Source of the DNA: Rhodothermia bacterium
Lineage (GTDB): Bacteria > Bacteroidota > Rhodothermia > Rhodothermales > JAAAOL01
Reading direction: 5' to 3'
Assembly: GCA_030428385.1 (NCBI GenBank)
Contig: JAUIDY010000032.1
Coordinates: forward strand, 1-50,037
Length of the DNA: 50,037 nt
A program made the translations under genes and the position numbers. Positions 26,226 to 34,686 of this stretch are shown here, piece after piece. Numbering within the stretch: position 1 is the stretch's first letter; every line of letters starts with the position of its first letter. The notes beneath the pieces were generated by a model. That model was given only the letters and a program-made list of their open reading frames with translations, searched no databases and was not told the DNA's origin.

Positions 26226-26614
26226 GCACGCCGCTGGTTAAAAAACTGGGCCTGAAAGACGGCATGCGGGCGTATGTGCTGGAGGCACCGCCTTCATATC
26301 CTGCGTTGCTGGGCGATCTTCCTGCTGGCATCCACTTTTTGCAGAAGCCCGAAGCAGGACTTGACTTCATTCACTACTTTGCCCGCGCTGCTGCCGCGCT
26401 CGACACGCAGTTTCCAACGCTGAAATCACGCTTGGCTCCGGCCGGCATGCTGTGGATTAGCTGGCCGAAGAAATCGTCGCCCTTGTCTACGGATCTCAAC
26501 CGGGATCGCATCCGCGAAATGGGTCTGGGGCACGGATTGGTGGATGTGAAAGTCTGCGCCGTGGATGCCGATTGGTCCGCGCTGAAATTTGTGTATCGCC
26601 TCAAAGACCGTTAA
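26222..26614 (+). CDS. DUF3052 family protein
   Basis: A 130-residue cytoplasmic protein. 'KKLGLKDGMRAYVLEAPPSY', LPAGIHF, 'GMLWISWPKKSS… TDLNRDRIREMGL' and 'GLVDVKVCAVDADWSALKFV' are the signature lines of DUF3052, a family often found beside or after membrane or SRPBCC genes; its biochemical role is not established. The start at 26222 gives a 4-base ATGA overlap with the upstream gene, which fixes the start better than the longer frame beginning at 26105. It is 12 bp before the oxidoreductase gene. Confidence 0.88.
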   Translation: MSTPLVKKLGLKDGMRAYVLEAPPSYPALLGDLPAGIHFLQKPEAGLDFIHYFARAAAALDTQFPTLKSRLAPAGMLWISWPKKSSPLSTDLNRDRIREMGLGHGLVDVKVCAVDADWSALKFVYRLKDR

Positions 26615-26626
26615 AAACGACAACCC

Positions 26627-27610
26627 ATGACCGCTGTAACCCGCTGGGGCATCCTTGGCACCGGAAACATCACCCGCAAGTTCACCGAGGACTTACATCT
26701 GCTGCCCGACGCCCAGGTGTTGGCCGTTGGCTCGCGCTCGCAGGCACGCGCCGAGGCGTTTGGCGCAGCGCACGACATCCCCCGTTGCTACGGCAGCTAC
26801 GAAGCCCTCATCAGCGACCCGGACGTGGACGTGATCTATGTCGGCACGCTGAACCCGGCGCACTACGCCGATACAAAGATGTGTCTGGAAGCGGGCAAGC
26901 CGGTGCTATGCGAGAAGCCGTTTACGCTCAACGCGGCGCAGGCGCAGGAGTTGATCAATCTGGCGCGGGACCGCAGGCTATTTTTAATGGAAGCCATGTG
27001 GACGCGCTTCATTCCGGCGGCGGTGGAATTGCGGCGGCTCCTCGACGCCGACGCCATTGGGCCGGTGCAGTACGTGCAGGCCGACTTCTGCATCTACCGC
27101 GACTTTGACCCCGACCACCGGCTCTTTAAGTACGAAGCCGCCGGAGGCGTGATGCTGGACCTTGGCATTTATCCGATTTCGTTTGCGTCGTGGGTGCTGG
27201 GCCAGCACGAAGAGTTATTCACCACTGCCACGCTGGGCCAAACCGGCGTCGACGAGCAGTCGGCCTATGTGATGCGGTATGCGAACGGTGCACTGGCGGT
27301 GGCGGCGTCTTCGGCGCGGGCCAGCGGGCCGCTCGAAGCCCTCGTGGCGGGCTCCAAAGGACGGCTCCGGCTGCTCGAACCGTGGTGGTTCTCCAAACAC
27401 CTCAGCATCGAGATGAGCGGCAAGCCAGCCAAGGTTGTTAAATTTCCGTATGAAGGGCACGGCCTGCGCTTCGAGGCCAGCCACGTCATGGAATGTCTGC
27501 GCGCAGGAAAGACCGAAAGCGATGTCATGCCGCTGGACGAAACCTTACGTATCATCAAGACGATGGACGCCTGCCGGGCCCAATGGGGATTGGTGTATGA
27601 AGGAGAATGA
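26627..27610 (+). CDS. Gfo/Idh/MocA family NAD(P)-dependent oxidoreductase
   Basis: A 327-residue protein. The N-terminal Rossmann motif is GILGTGNITRKF (8-19), the conserved Glu-Lys-Pro is at 96-98 (CEKPFT), and 'GGVMLDLGIYPISF' holds the active-site Tyr region of the dimeric dihydrodiol/xylose dehydrogenase branch. These enzymes oxidise sugars or related alcohols using NAD(P); the substrate is not determined. Cytoplasmic. It is the last gene of the plus-strand cluster begun at 23652, 12 bp after the DUF3052 gene, and converges with the cupin gene about 66 bp further on. Confidence 0.93.
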   Translation: MTAVTRWGILGTGNITRKFTEDLHLLPDAQVLAVGSRSQARAEAFGAAHDIPRCYGSYEALISDPDVDVIYVGTLNPAHYADTKMCLEAGKPVLCEKPFTLNAAQAQELINLARDRRLFLMEAMWTRFIPAAVELRRLLDADAIGPVQYVQADFCIYRDFDPDHRLFKYEAAGGVMLDLGIYPISFASWVLGQHEELFTTATLGQTGVDEQSAYVMRYANGALAVAASSARASGPLEALVAGSKGRLRLLEPWWFSKHLSIEMSGKPAKVVKFPYEGHGLRFEASHVMECLRAGKTESDVMPLDETLRIIKTMDACRAQWGLVYEGE

Positions 27611-27676
27611 ATCGATTGCCAATCGGCATGGTCGGTAGCGCCACGGCGCGTCGCGTGCCTGAACGACCTGCAGCCT

Positions 27677-28051
27677 TTATCCCCGCAGATACGCGTCGTC
27701 CTTGTCCAGCCAATCCTGACGCGGCGGCGTGAAAATATCAAGGTCGAGGGTGTCTTCTAGCGCTTCGGCCTTGTGTGGTACATTGGAGGGGATGTGCAAC
27801 ACCTCGCCCGTGCGGACGATGACTTCCTCGCCGTCTTCGCTGCCGATCCAAAACCGCAACGCGCCCTCCAGGACGTAGGCAAACTGCTCGTTGTCGTGGT
27901 GGTGCAGCGGCACCACAGCTCCTTTTTTCAGGTAGACGTGCGCCAGCATCGTGCGCTCGCCCGTGACGAGGCGGCGGGTGATGGTGGGTGACATTGTTTC
28001 GAGGGGCACATCGGTCCAGCGATGCACCGTGACCGTGGCATCAGACGGCAT
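27677..28051 (-). CDS. Small single-domain cupin
   Basis: A 124-residue cupin. Motif 1 has H50, H52 and E55 in LHHHDNEQFAYVLEG; motif 2 has 'GEVLHIPSNVPHKAEAL' with H93. These residues bind a metal ion. Single-domain cupins of this size include enzymes and stress or regulatory proteins; the function cannot be specified. The start at 28051 (MPSDATVTVHRW) is chosen over a longer frame to 28132 whose extra residues are Cys/Arg-rich and overlap the promoter zone of the divergent YebC gene. Monocistronic. Confidence 0.87.
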   Translation of the reverse strand: MPSDATVTVHRWTDVPLETMSPTITRRLVTGERTMLAHVYLKKGAVVPLHHHDNEQFAYVLEGALRFWIGSEDGEEVIVRTGEVLHIPSNVPHKAEALEDTLDLDIFTPPRQDWLDKDDAYLRG

Positions 28052-28214
28052 AAAAACGGCGGGTTCGGCGAAAGAGGGAAAACGTAGACGGTGAGGATGT
28101 TTAAGGTAGCATCTACCCGCGAAAGAACACACCGAAACCTCATCGCGTTAATGGGCAAGGCACCGCATGGGCGCGGACGCCGGTATTGTATCCACCCACG
28201 CTATTATTTCAGGT

Positions 28215-28964
28215 ATGGCAGGACATAATAAATGGTCGAAGATTAAGCGACAAAAGGCCGTTACAGACAAAAAAAGATCAAAAATCTGGGCACGCATCAG
28301 CCGTGATATTACGGTAGCTGCGCGTAGCGGTGGTGGTGATCCCAGCATGAATGCGCCGTTGGCGTTGGTGGTGGACAAGGCCAAGGCCGAGAACATGCCC
28401 AAGGACAACATCGAACGCGCCATCAAGCGCGGCACGGGTGAACTGGAAGACGGAGCCGACTACGAAGAAGTGACCTACGAAGGCTACGCGCTCGGTGGGG
28501 TGGCCGTATTTGTGGAAACCCTCACCGACAACACCAACCGCACCGTGGCTGACCTGCGGCACCTGTTCAGCAAGAACGGCGGCAGCCTGGGCAAAAACGG
28601 CTCCGTGGCGTTTCTTTTCGAGCGCAAAGGCGTCATCGAAATCCCTGCCGAAGGGCACGATGAACTCGAACTGTTTGAACTCGTCGCGGAAGCTGGGGCG
28701 GAAGACCTCGTGCAGGAAGACGAGGCCTTTATCGTCACCACGCCCGTCGAAGCTTTTGGCAGTGTGGAGGCGGCCCTGCACCAGGCAGGTGTCACGCCTG
28801 CTTCCTCGGGACTCGTGCGGATGCCCACCATCACCACCAAACTTGATCCCGACGATGTGCGCAAGGTGCTGGCCTTCATCGAAAAGGTAGACGACCATCA
28901 GGACGTGCAAGAAGTCTATACCACCCTCGACGAGGAAGACATCCTCGCCGTAGAGGAATCCTAA
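28215..28964 (+). CDS. yebC: YebC/PmpR family translation/transcription regulator
   Basis: A 249-residue protein starting MAGHNKWSKIKRQK, the hallmark of the YebC/TACO1 family. 'WARISRDITVAARSGGGDP… NAPLALVVDKAKAENMPKDNIERAIKRGTGE' and 'YEGYALGGVAVFVETLTDN' follow in standard order, and the length is usual. YebC proteins have been described as DNA-binding regulators and, more recently, as factors aiding translation of difficult (such as proline-rich) stretches. The start at 28215 is fixed by the family; sixteen upstream in-frame codons are not conserved. The gene is 31 bp upstream of ruvC, a common pairing. Confidence 0.97.
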   Translation: MAGHNKWSKIKRQKAVTDKKRSKIWARISRDITVAARSGGGDPSMNAPLALVVDKAKAENMPKDNIERAIKRGTGELEDGADYEEVTYEGYALGGVAVFVETLTDNTNRTVADLRHLFSKNGGSLGKNGSVAFLFERKGVIEIPAEGHDELELFELVAEAGAEDLVQEDEAFIVTTPVEAFGSVEAALHQAGVTPASSGLVRMPTITTKLDPDDVRKVLAFIEKVDDHQDVQEVYTTLDEEDILAVEES

Positions 28965-28995
28965 GCTTCCCACAACCCCTTTTCCTTTTCCCTCC

Positions 28996-29541
28996 ATGAT
29001 CGTTCTCGGCATTGATCCCGGCTCGCGGTTTACGGGCTACGGCGTTCTGGAAATAGACGGCGGGCGGGAGACAGTGGTGGAGTACGGCGTGTTGAACCTC
29101 GACAAACTGGAGACCCATGTGTTGCGGCTCCGGCATATCTACGAGCGCCTCAGCCAGGTGGTGGAACGGTGCCTGCCGGATCAGTGCGCCATTGAGATGC
29201 CGGTTTACGGACGCAATCCGCAGTCGATGTTGAAGCTGGGACGGGCGCAAGCCGCCGCGATGCTAGTGGCGCTCAACCGCGAGATCCCCGTGACGGAGTA
29301 CACGCCCAAAGAAGTCAAAAAGTCGGTGACCGGCAACGGCAATGCGTCGAAGGAGCAGGTGTGGTACATGATCCGTTCCATCCTCAACATCACCGACGCG
29401 GACCCCACGCTGGGGTTGGATGCCGCCGATGCGCTGGCGGTGGGGTTATGCCATGCCCATCGGCAGAGCCGTGGGGGAAAGACAACGTCGTACCGCGACT
29501 GGGAAAGCTTTCTGCGTGCCAACCCAGATCGTCTGGGCTAG
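28996..29541 (+). CDS. ruvC: Crossover junction endodeoxyribonuclease RuvC
   Basis: A 181-residue Holliday-junction resolvase. All four catalytic acids are present: D7 (GIDPGS), E67 (AIEMPV), D142 and D145 (LDAADALAV). It cleaves four-way junctions during recombinational repair with RuvA and RuvB, which are not in the window. The yebC-ruvC order is widely conserved. About 20 residues follow the usual end. It ends 6 bp from the convergent pilin-like gene. Confidence 0.97.
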   Translation: MIVLGIDPGSRFTGYGVLEIDGGRETVVEYGVLNLDKLETHVLRLRHIYERLSQVVERCLPDQCAIEMPVYGRNPQSMLKLGRAQAAAMLVALNREIPVTEYTPKEVKKSVTGNGNASKEQVWYMIRSILNITDADPTLGLDAADALAVGLCHAHRQSRGGKTTSYRDWESFLRANPDRLG

Positions 29542-29547
29542 CAGCCA

Positions 29548-30057
29548 TCACGGGGACGTTTTCCCTGAGGTGAGATATTGTTGCGACGTATACCACACGA
29601 TCTGGTCAGCCCGAAGGCCCGTAACCACCGCTACGGCATCGGCGTTCGAGAACAAGGTACCTTCGAGGGTGCCCACCGGCTCACAGGTCACCTCATTGGT
29701 GTAGGCTCCGAGCAGAAAACCTTTGGGCGGTACCGTGACGCCCGAAGTGGCAAGGACGAAGCAGCCGGTTATGGTTTGGTGGAACGAGAGTTGGGCGGCG
29801 GAAAGGGCAGCATGTTGGCTAAATCCCATGTCGTCAAACGAGACATCGTAGAAGCCCGGGGTGTCGGAGCCGCCACCAAACGTCGACGGCTTGCTTTTCC
29901 ACATCTGAATATCCGTGATGATGCGGGTACCCTCGGCGACGAGGGCATCGTGTTGCATGTTCGTTTTGGCATTGCTGAACAGGTCAATGCCAACCGCCAC
30001 TGCGGTGCCAACAGCGACGGTGACAAAGATCAGCAAGAGCAATTGCTGCTGTCCCAT
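29548..30057 (-). CDS. Pilin-like protein with N-terminal hydrophobic helix (MGQQQ-type)
   Basis: A 169-residue protein starting MGQQQLLLLIFVTVAVG, with one hydrophobic helix at about 5-24 and then a polar, amphipathic region (SNAKTNMQHDALVAEGTRIITDIQMW) leading into a globular C-terminal part with a Cys pair (TGCFVLA… EVTCEPV). The shape (very short leader, hydrophobic alpha-helix, then globular head) is that of type IV pilins/pseudopilins, and MGQQQLLL openings recur in proteins from related phyla. However, the Glu5 of classical pilins and a GFTLIE motif are absent, so assembly into a pilus is inference. No pilus assembly genes are nearby. Confidence 0.7.
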   Translation of the reverse strand: MGQQQLLLLIFVTVAVGTAVAVGIDLFSNAKTNMQHDALVAEGTRIITDIQMWKSKPSTFGGGSDTPGFYDVSFDDMGFSQHAALSAAQLSFHQTITGCFVLATSGVTVPPKGFLLGAYTNEVTCEPVGTLEGTLFSNADAVAVVTGLRADQIVWYTSQQYLTSGKTSP

Positions 30058-30215
30058 CGGATTGTCCTTGTGCCGAATAAAAAATGTGGGAGCGGTCGGG
30101 CTCGGCCACGTTAGGACGTATTTCAGCCATTAATTATATACTAAACGCTCGGCGAAAGCGCCAGTAAATCCCTTTGTTATTTTATACTTCGCTAAAAAGA
30201 CAAAAAATAGCTCAT

Positions 30216-30238
30216 CGCCCCGTTCATTTGAACGGGCG
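30216..30238 (-). terminator. Terminator of the DUF4290-like gene
   Basis: A hairpin with about 10 paired bases and one bulge (30216-30226 with 30229-30238). On the minus strand it is followed, after about 10 bases, by TTTTTT. It lies 42 bp past the stop of the gene ending at 30280. The rest of 30058-30279 shows only AT-rich sequence, probably including the pilin-like gene promoter. Confidence 0.7.
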
Positions 30239-30279
30239 AACACGGTGGCGGCACATCGAAGGGAAAGTGGGGAGCCGGA

Positions 30280-30570
30280 TTAGTCGTAATAATAGCCCCG
30301 TTCTTCGTCACGCACCCGCACCACTTCCGCGATTTCATCCGCGTCGAGGGCATTGTTGCAAAGCTGGCCGATGAGGTAGGCCATTTGCTTGTCTTTGTGC
30401 GGAGCCTGGTTCCATTCGGGATGGGCCAGTTCAATGATGCTGATGAGAATGCGGAGATACGGATACCGTGCCGCCGGGGTGTCGAGCGTGGCAATTGCGT
30501 TGGCAAACAACTGGGCATTTCGCCCGACTTGTCGGTCGGCGATTTTTGTGTCGTAGACGTGGTACGCCAT
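30280..30570 (-). CDS. DUF4290-like small helical protein
   Basis: A 96-residue acidic, all-helical protein. 'QVGRNAQLFANAIATL… RYPYLRILISIIELAHPEW' and 'DKQMAYLIGQLC' resemble a short, divergent version of the N-terminal part of DUF4290, a family found in Bacteroidota that typically has 'EYGRNIQ…VMGNLNP'. No function is known. It has its own terminator. The similarity is weak, so the family name is tentative; the reading frame is well supported by composition and by the terminator. Confidence 0.6.
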   Translation of the reverse strand: MAYHVYDTKIADRQVGRNAQLFANAIATLDTPAARYPYLRILISIIELAHPEWNQAPHKDKQMAYLIGQLCNNALDADEIAEVVRVRDEERGYYYD

Positions 30571-30803
30571 GAATACTACGGTGGAGATAGGATGTAGTGG
30601 GGCAGAAGTGTCGAATGGAAGAGGTGGCGGGAAGACAAGGAAGGTCCTCTTGCATCCAAAGAAAGGTCAGAAGATCAGAGGACCTTATTTGTTCCGAAGC
30701 AAATGCTTTCTTTACACAACTATAGGAATCGCCACAAAGAAAGAGGGCGGGTGAACTCGTTTTATACTGTGGCGTACAGAGGGCACCGAACAAAAAAGGC
30801 GCG

Positions 30804-31091
30804 ATGCATCCAAAGCGAGCCACATACGAACGTAGTCCCTACCGCCTCGAACTTTTGCCCGTGGTGCCTGCCTTTCACCGGCGCGCCCGCAAAAAAGGGC
30901 GGCTCGAAAAGGGACAGTTGGTCTATTACGGACCCATGCCGGCATATTACGGCATTGGCGAGGTCAAGCGCGTGGTGGGCGAATATGTGGCCGTCGATTT
31001 TCGGGGCACCGGAACGTTTGGCGTTCACGAAGATGTCTTCGAGCCGCAATACCTGATGGCTATTCCCGCCTCCACGATGGCGCTGCTCTAG
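30804..31091 (+). CDS. Small basic protein of unknown function
   Basis: A 95-residue protein with a basic first third (YERSPYRLELL… RRARKKGRLEKG) and a beta-rich remainder (QLVYYGPMPAYYGIGEVKRV, then EYVAVDFRGTGTFGVHEDVF). The second part reads like a small SH3/KOW- or CarD-type beta barrel, but no family is recognised with confidence. It ends 2 bp before the convergent isocitrate dehydrogenase gene. A minus-strand frame covers the same bases but has less protein-like composition. The 233 bp before it (30571-30803) contain no other clear gene. Confidence 0.55.
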   Translation: MHPKRATYERSPYRLELLPVVPAFHRRARKKGRLEKGQLVYYGPMPAYYGIGEVKRVVGEYVAVDFRGTGTFGVHEDVFEPQYLMAIPASTMALL

Positions 31092-31093
31092 CG

Positions 31094-32353
31094 CTACCCC
31101 ATGTTCTCAACGAGCGCTTCGCCGAACTCGCTGCACTTGAGCAGCGTCGCGCCGTCCATCAGCCGCTCGAAGTCGTAGGTGACGCGCTTCTGCGTGATGG
31201 TTTTTTCGACGGCATGGATGATGAGGTCGGCGGCTTCGTGCCAGCCCATGTAGCGGAACATCATCTCCCCCGAAAGGATCACCGACGAGGGATTCACCTT
31301 GTCGAGCCCAGCATATTTCGGTGCGGTGCCATGCGTGGCTTCGAAGATGGCGAGGCCCGTGTCGTAGTTGATGTTGGCGCCCGGCGCGATGCCGATGCCG
31401 CCCACCTGCGCTGCCAGCGCGTCGGAGATATAGTCGCCGTTCAGGTTCATCGTAGCGATGACGCCGTATTCCGCGGGGCGGGTGAGGATCTGCTGCAAAA
31501 ACGCGTCGGCAATCACATCCTTGACGATGATCTCGTGGCCTTCTTTTGTGGTGATTTTCTGCCACGGCCCGTCGCCGATCACTTCGCCGCCAAACTCTTC
31601 GTTGGCGATGCCATAGCCCCAGTCGCGGAAGCCACCTTCGGTGAACTTCATGATGTTGCCCTTGTGGACGAGCGTGACGCTGTCGGCCTTCTGGGCGATG
31701 GCATGGCGGATGGCGGCGCGCACGATGCGGGCGGTGCCTTCCTGAGAGACAGGCTTGATGCCGATGCCGCTGGTGGCGGGGAAGCGGATTTTTTCGTAGC
31801 GGGCCGGGAAGGCTTCTTTAAAGAGCTGCTTAAAGCGCTCGGTGTCGGCGTTGCCATCCTGAAACTCGATCCCGGCGTAGATGTCTTCCGAGTTCTCGCG
31901 GAAGATGATCATGTCGATGAGTTCGGGCTGCTTCACCGGCGAAGGCACGCCCTCGAAGTAGCGCACGGGGCGGACGCAGGCAAACAGGTCAAGTTGCTGG
32001 CGCAGCGCCACGTTCAGCGACCGGATGCCGCCGCCGACAGGTGTGGTGAGCGGGCCTTTGATGGCAACCAGGTAGTCCTTGATGGCGTCGAGTGTGTCGG
32101 CAGGCAGCCATTCGCCGAACTGATCAAACGCTTTTTGTCCGGCAAACACCTCGAACCATTCCACCTTGCGGGCACCGCCATAGGCCTTGGCCACAGCACC
32201 GTCGAACACATGCTGCGCGGCGTTCCAGATGTCCGGCCCGATGCCATCGCCTTCGATGTAAGGGAGGATCGGGTTGTCGGGCACGTTCAGGGTGCCGTCG
32301 GTCAGGGTGATTTTTTCGCCAGCGGTGGGAGGGGTGAGGTGCGTGTAGGACAT
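31094..32353 (-). CDS. icd: Isocitrate dehydrogenase (NADP-dependent)
   Basis: A 419-residue homodimeric isocitrate dehydrogenase of the E. coli type, converting isocitrate to 2-oxoglutarate and CO2. Visible features are [13 protein letters not shown] near the start, S112 in [13 protein letters not shown] (the substrate-binding Ser), '[16 protein letters not shown]', the metal-binding region, and [15 protein letters not shown], where the Lys-Tyr pair is the NADP-specifying signature. Length matches the family. It converges with the small unknown gene with almost no gap, and the two genes share no visible terminator. It belongs with mdh and pdh in central metabolism. Confidence 0.97.
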   Translation of the reverse strand: MSYTHLTPPTAGEKITLTDGTLNVPDNPILPYIEGDGIGPDIWNAAQHVFDGAVAKAYGGARKVEWFEVFAGQKAFDQFGEWLPADTLDAIKDYLVAIKGPLTTPVGGGIRSLNVALRQQLDLFACVRPVRYFEGVPSPVKQPELIDMIIFRENSEDIYAGIEFQDGNADTERFKQLFKEAFPARYEKIRFPATSGIGIKPVSQEGTARIVRAAIRHAIAQKADSVTLVHKGNIMKFTEGGFRDWGYGIANEEFGGEVIGDGPWQKITTKEGHEIIVKDVIADAFLQQILTRPAEYGVIATMNLNGDYISDALAAQVGGIGIAPGANINYDTGLAIFEATHGTAPKYAGLDKVNPSSVILSGEMMFRYMGWHEAADLIIHAVEKTITQKRVTYDFERLMDGATLLKCSEFGEALVENMG

Positions 32354-32568
32354 TATGAGTCGAGGTTTTGCAGGTTGGGTGCTTCGGCATCATTGTTTTC
32401 GGGGCGCTAAAGATCACGCACCGCGCCCGAATCTGCAAATGAGGAGCCCGCTTCGCATGCAAAACCCATCAAAGCTTCCCAAAGCAAGGGTGCACCCTAT
32501 TGGCGTTGCTTGTTATTGAAGCGAAGAACGGCGACCTTTTGCCATTCCTCATCCAAATCCCCCCGCTC

Positions 32569-33507
32569 ATGCTTACGTCCAAAAACCTTGCCTTCTCCAC
32601 AGGCATGTGGGGCCTTGCCGTGCTGCTGCTCATGGCGCTGGTCGCCTGCGAACCCCAGCCTGCACCCGAGCCTGCCGCTCCTACTGCATCCGACGCAGCC
32701 ACCACGGATGGGCTCGACACCTCGCCGGAAGCACTGGCGGCCTACTTGCTGGATTTACGCGCGCGCACAGCGTCTTCGGCGGAACTGGCGCAGCAGCTTC
32801 CGGATCTAGACCGGGAGACGGCATATCAGATTCAGAAGCTAACGTTGGATGCACAATTGGCCGATGGGCGCGTCGTGCGGGGGTGGAAGATGGGCGGTGC
32901 CCGCACCGCCACGGCAGAATCGGTGGCCGATCCGTCGTATGGCTATTCGCTGGATTCGGTGGTGTTTGACGACAGCGTGACGGTTCCGGCAAGCCGGTTC
33001 GTGAACGGCGTGCCGCAGGTTGAAGCCGAACTGGCATTCTGGATCGGAGCCGACCTGCCCGGCGCCGAGGTATCCCGCGATGAGGTCATCGCAGCCATTG
33101 ACGGCGTCAGCGGCTCGGTGGAGTTTATCTCCCAGCGCCTGCTGCCTGCCACCGACAGCACCGGTCTGTCGATTAACCTCGCCATTGCGGACAACCTCTC
33201 GCATGGCGGCACGGTGTTGGGGTCGACGCGGGTGCTGCTGGCCGACATGGCCTTGACCGAAGAAGTGGCCTACACCGAGGTTGACGGCGTGGAAGTCGCA
33301 CGCGGCGGCGGCAACCAGATTATGCACGGCGATCCGCTCGCGGCGGTGGTGTGGCTGGCCAACGAACTGCCCAAACACGGCATGATGTTACAAGCGGGGC
33401 AGTTTGTTATCACCGGCTCCGTGTACGACAACCCCACGATGCAAGCCGGACAGCAGGCCGCCGTGCATTTTTCCACGCTCGGCACGATTCACGTTGGGCT
33501 GGAGTAA
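32569..33507 (+). CDS. Lipoprotein of the 2-keto-4-pentenoate hydratase / fumarylacetoacetate hydrolase family
   Basis: A 312-residue protein. An N-terminal hydrophobic stretch ends in LMALVAC with lipidated Cys27, then a Pro/Ala-rich linker to about 50. The rest is a full MhpD-like domain: GWKMGG with Lys107 (family GWKIG), metal-binding E152-x-E154 in QVEAELAFW, 'VEFISQRLL', 'DNLSHGGTVLG', GDPLAAVVWLANEL and the C-terminal 'AGQFVITGSVY'. The family hydrates 2-hydroxy-dienoates in the cytoplasm; a lipid-anchored, exported version is unusual, and its role is unknown. The start at 32569 gives the signal peptide directly. It ends 2 bp from the convergent glycosyltransferase gene. Confidence 0.9.
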   Translation: MLTSKNLAFSTGMWGLAVLLLMALVACEPQPAPEPAAPTASDAATTDGLDTSPEALAAYLLDLRARTASSAELAQQLPDLDRETAYQIQKLTLDAQLADGRVVRGWKMGGARTATAESVADPSYGYSLDSVVFDDSVTVPASRFVNGVPQVEAELAFWIGADLPGAEVSRDEVIAAIDGVSGSVEFISQRLLPATDSTGLSINLAIADNLSHGGTVLGSTRVLLADMALTEEVAYTEVDGVEVARGGGNQIMHGDPLAAVVWLANELPKHGMMLQAGQFVITGSVYDNPTMQAGQQAAVHFSTLGTIHVGLE

Positions 33508-33509
33508 GG

Positions 33510-34322
33510 TTACAACTTGCGCAGCAAGGCACGGAGTCGCAGTTCCCACACTTTCCATGCGGCTTCTCGAACGATGGCTTTGCTCATCTTCGATTGGCCC
33601 TCGGTGCGTTCGGTGAAGACGATGGGGACCTCCGTGAGGCGGAAGCCCCGCTTCCAGGCGCGGTACTTCATTTCCACCTGAAATGAGTAGCCGTTGGACT
33701 TCACGCGGCTAAGATCGAGGGCTTCGAGCACGCGGCGGTGATAGCATTTAAAACCGGCCGTCACATCCATCACTGGCATGCGCGTGATGGCGCGGGTGTA
33801 GATGCCCGCACCATAAGAGAGGATGAGCCGCGAAAGCGGCCAGTTCATTACCCGTACGCCCTCTACATACCGCGAGCCAATGGCGAGGTCCGCGTTTCCG
33901 CTGCGAATGGGCGCGATGAGGTTTAGCAGATCGTCGGGGTTATGCGAGAGGTCGGCGTCCATCTCGCAGATGTAGGTGTAGCCGTGCGTCAGGGCGAAGT
34001 CGAAGCCACGTTTGTAGGCCGTGCCCAACCCTTGCTTGCCTTCCCGTTCGATGAGGTGAATGCGGTCAGGCACCTCCGCCTGTTTATCGCGCACAAGCTG
34101 CGCCGTGCCATCGGGGGAGCCGTCGTCGATGATGAGCACGTCGATGCGTTCGGGCAGCGCCAGCGTCCGGTCTAGCACGGCCTCGATGTTGGCGGCTTCG
34201 TTGTACGTCGGAATAATGACGAGGGCGCGGTCCTGGATAGCAGGCGGAGACGGGGCGTCGGGCAAGGGCTCGGCGTGTGTTGAACAGCGAAAGCAGCGCA
34301 AGATGCCGGGTGGGGCGGGCAT
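33510..34322 (-). CDS. Polyprenyl-phosphate mannosyl/glucosyltransferase, DPM1-like (GT2)
   Basis: A 270-residue family 2 glycosyltransferase. Motifs: 'VIIPTYNEAANI', IDDGSPDGT, the metal-binding EMDADLSHNPDDL, GSRYVEG and 'MPVMDVTAGFKCY'. It resembles soluble DPM1-type enzymes that move mannose from GDP-mannose (or another sugar nucleotide) to polyprenyl phosphate for later use in glycans or glycoproteins; the donor is not certain. No C-terminal membrane segments are present, as in short DPM1 forms. The first ~30 residues (Pro/Ala/Cys-rich) may not be translated, and the true start could lie inside; the frame start at 34322 is kept. It stands 50 bp after the anti-sigma gene on the same strand. 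Confidence 0.92.
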   Translation of the reverse strand: MPAPPGILRCFRCSTHAEPLPDAPSPPAIQDRALVIIPTYNEAANIEAVLDRTLALPERIDVLIIDDGSPDGTAQLVRDKQAEVPDRIHLIEREGKQGLGTAYKRGFDFALTHGYTYICEMDADLSHNPDDLLNLIAPIRSGNADLAIGSRYVEGVRVMNWPLSRLILSYGAGIYTRAITRMPVMDVTAGFKCYHRRVLEALDLSRVKSNGYSFQVEMKYRAWKRGFRLTEVPIVFTERTEGQSKMSKAIVREAAWKVWELRLRALLRKL

Positions 34323-34371
34323 CGCAGGGCTACAAACGTTTAATCAGAGGGGCAGTTCGCAGAGAACGGAC

Positions 34372-34668
34372 TCAGGCATTGCGAGAGGATGCATCGTCGG
34401 GGTTCAGGTGCTGGCGTAGGAAGTCGAGGGTGGCGTTGGCGATCTCGGCAGGTGGCTTCGGGCTGGTGTCCCCTGTTTCTTTGGCCAGGGCAATGGTCTT
34501 GCGGTACTGCTCGAAGTAGGTGTTACAAATGGAGCACCGCTTCAGGTGCGTTTCAAAGCGCTCGCGAAGACCCGGTTCAAGCGTGTCTTCGAGGTAGTCA
34601 ATAATAAACGCGTTGACGTCTTGACAGGTCAACATGATATGGCGGCGAAGGTTTGAGAAGGTCCCCAT
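34372..34668 (-). CDS. Zinc-finger anti-sigma factor (ZAS-type)
   Basis: A 98-residue protein with the ZAS motif H41-x3-C45-x2-C48 plus an upstream Cys15 ('LTCQDVNAFIIDYLE… FETHLKRCSICN'), which binds zinc and holds an ECF sigma factor inactive. There is no membrane segment, so it is a soluble anti-sigma as in redox-responsive systems. It begins 18 bp after the stop of the ECF sigma gene. ATG at 34668 has a weak GGAT-type ribosome site; ATG at 34635 is the alternative. The partner is clearly the adjacent sigma factor; the signal is not known. Confidence 0.85.
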   Translation of the reverse strand: MGTFSNLRRHIMLTCQDVNAFIIDYLEDTLEPGLRERFETHLKRCSICNTYFEQYRKTIALAKETGDTSPKPPAEIANATLDFLRQHLNPDDASSRNA

Positions 34669-34686
34669 CTGCGTGATCCAGCTTGG

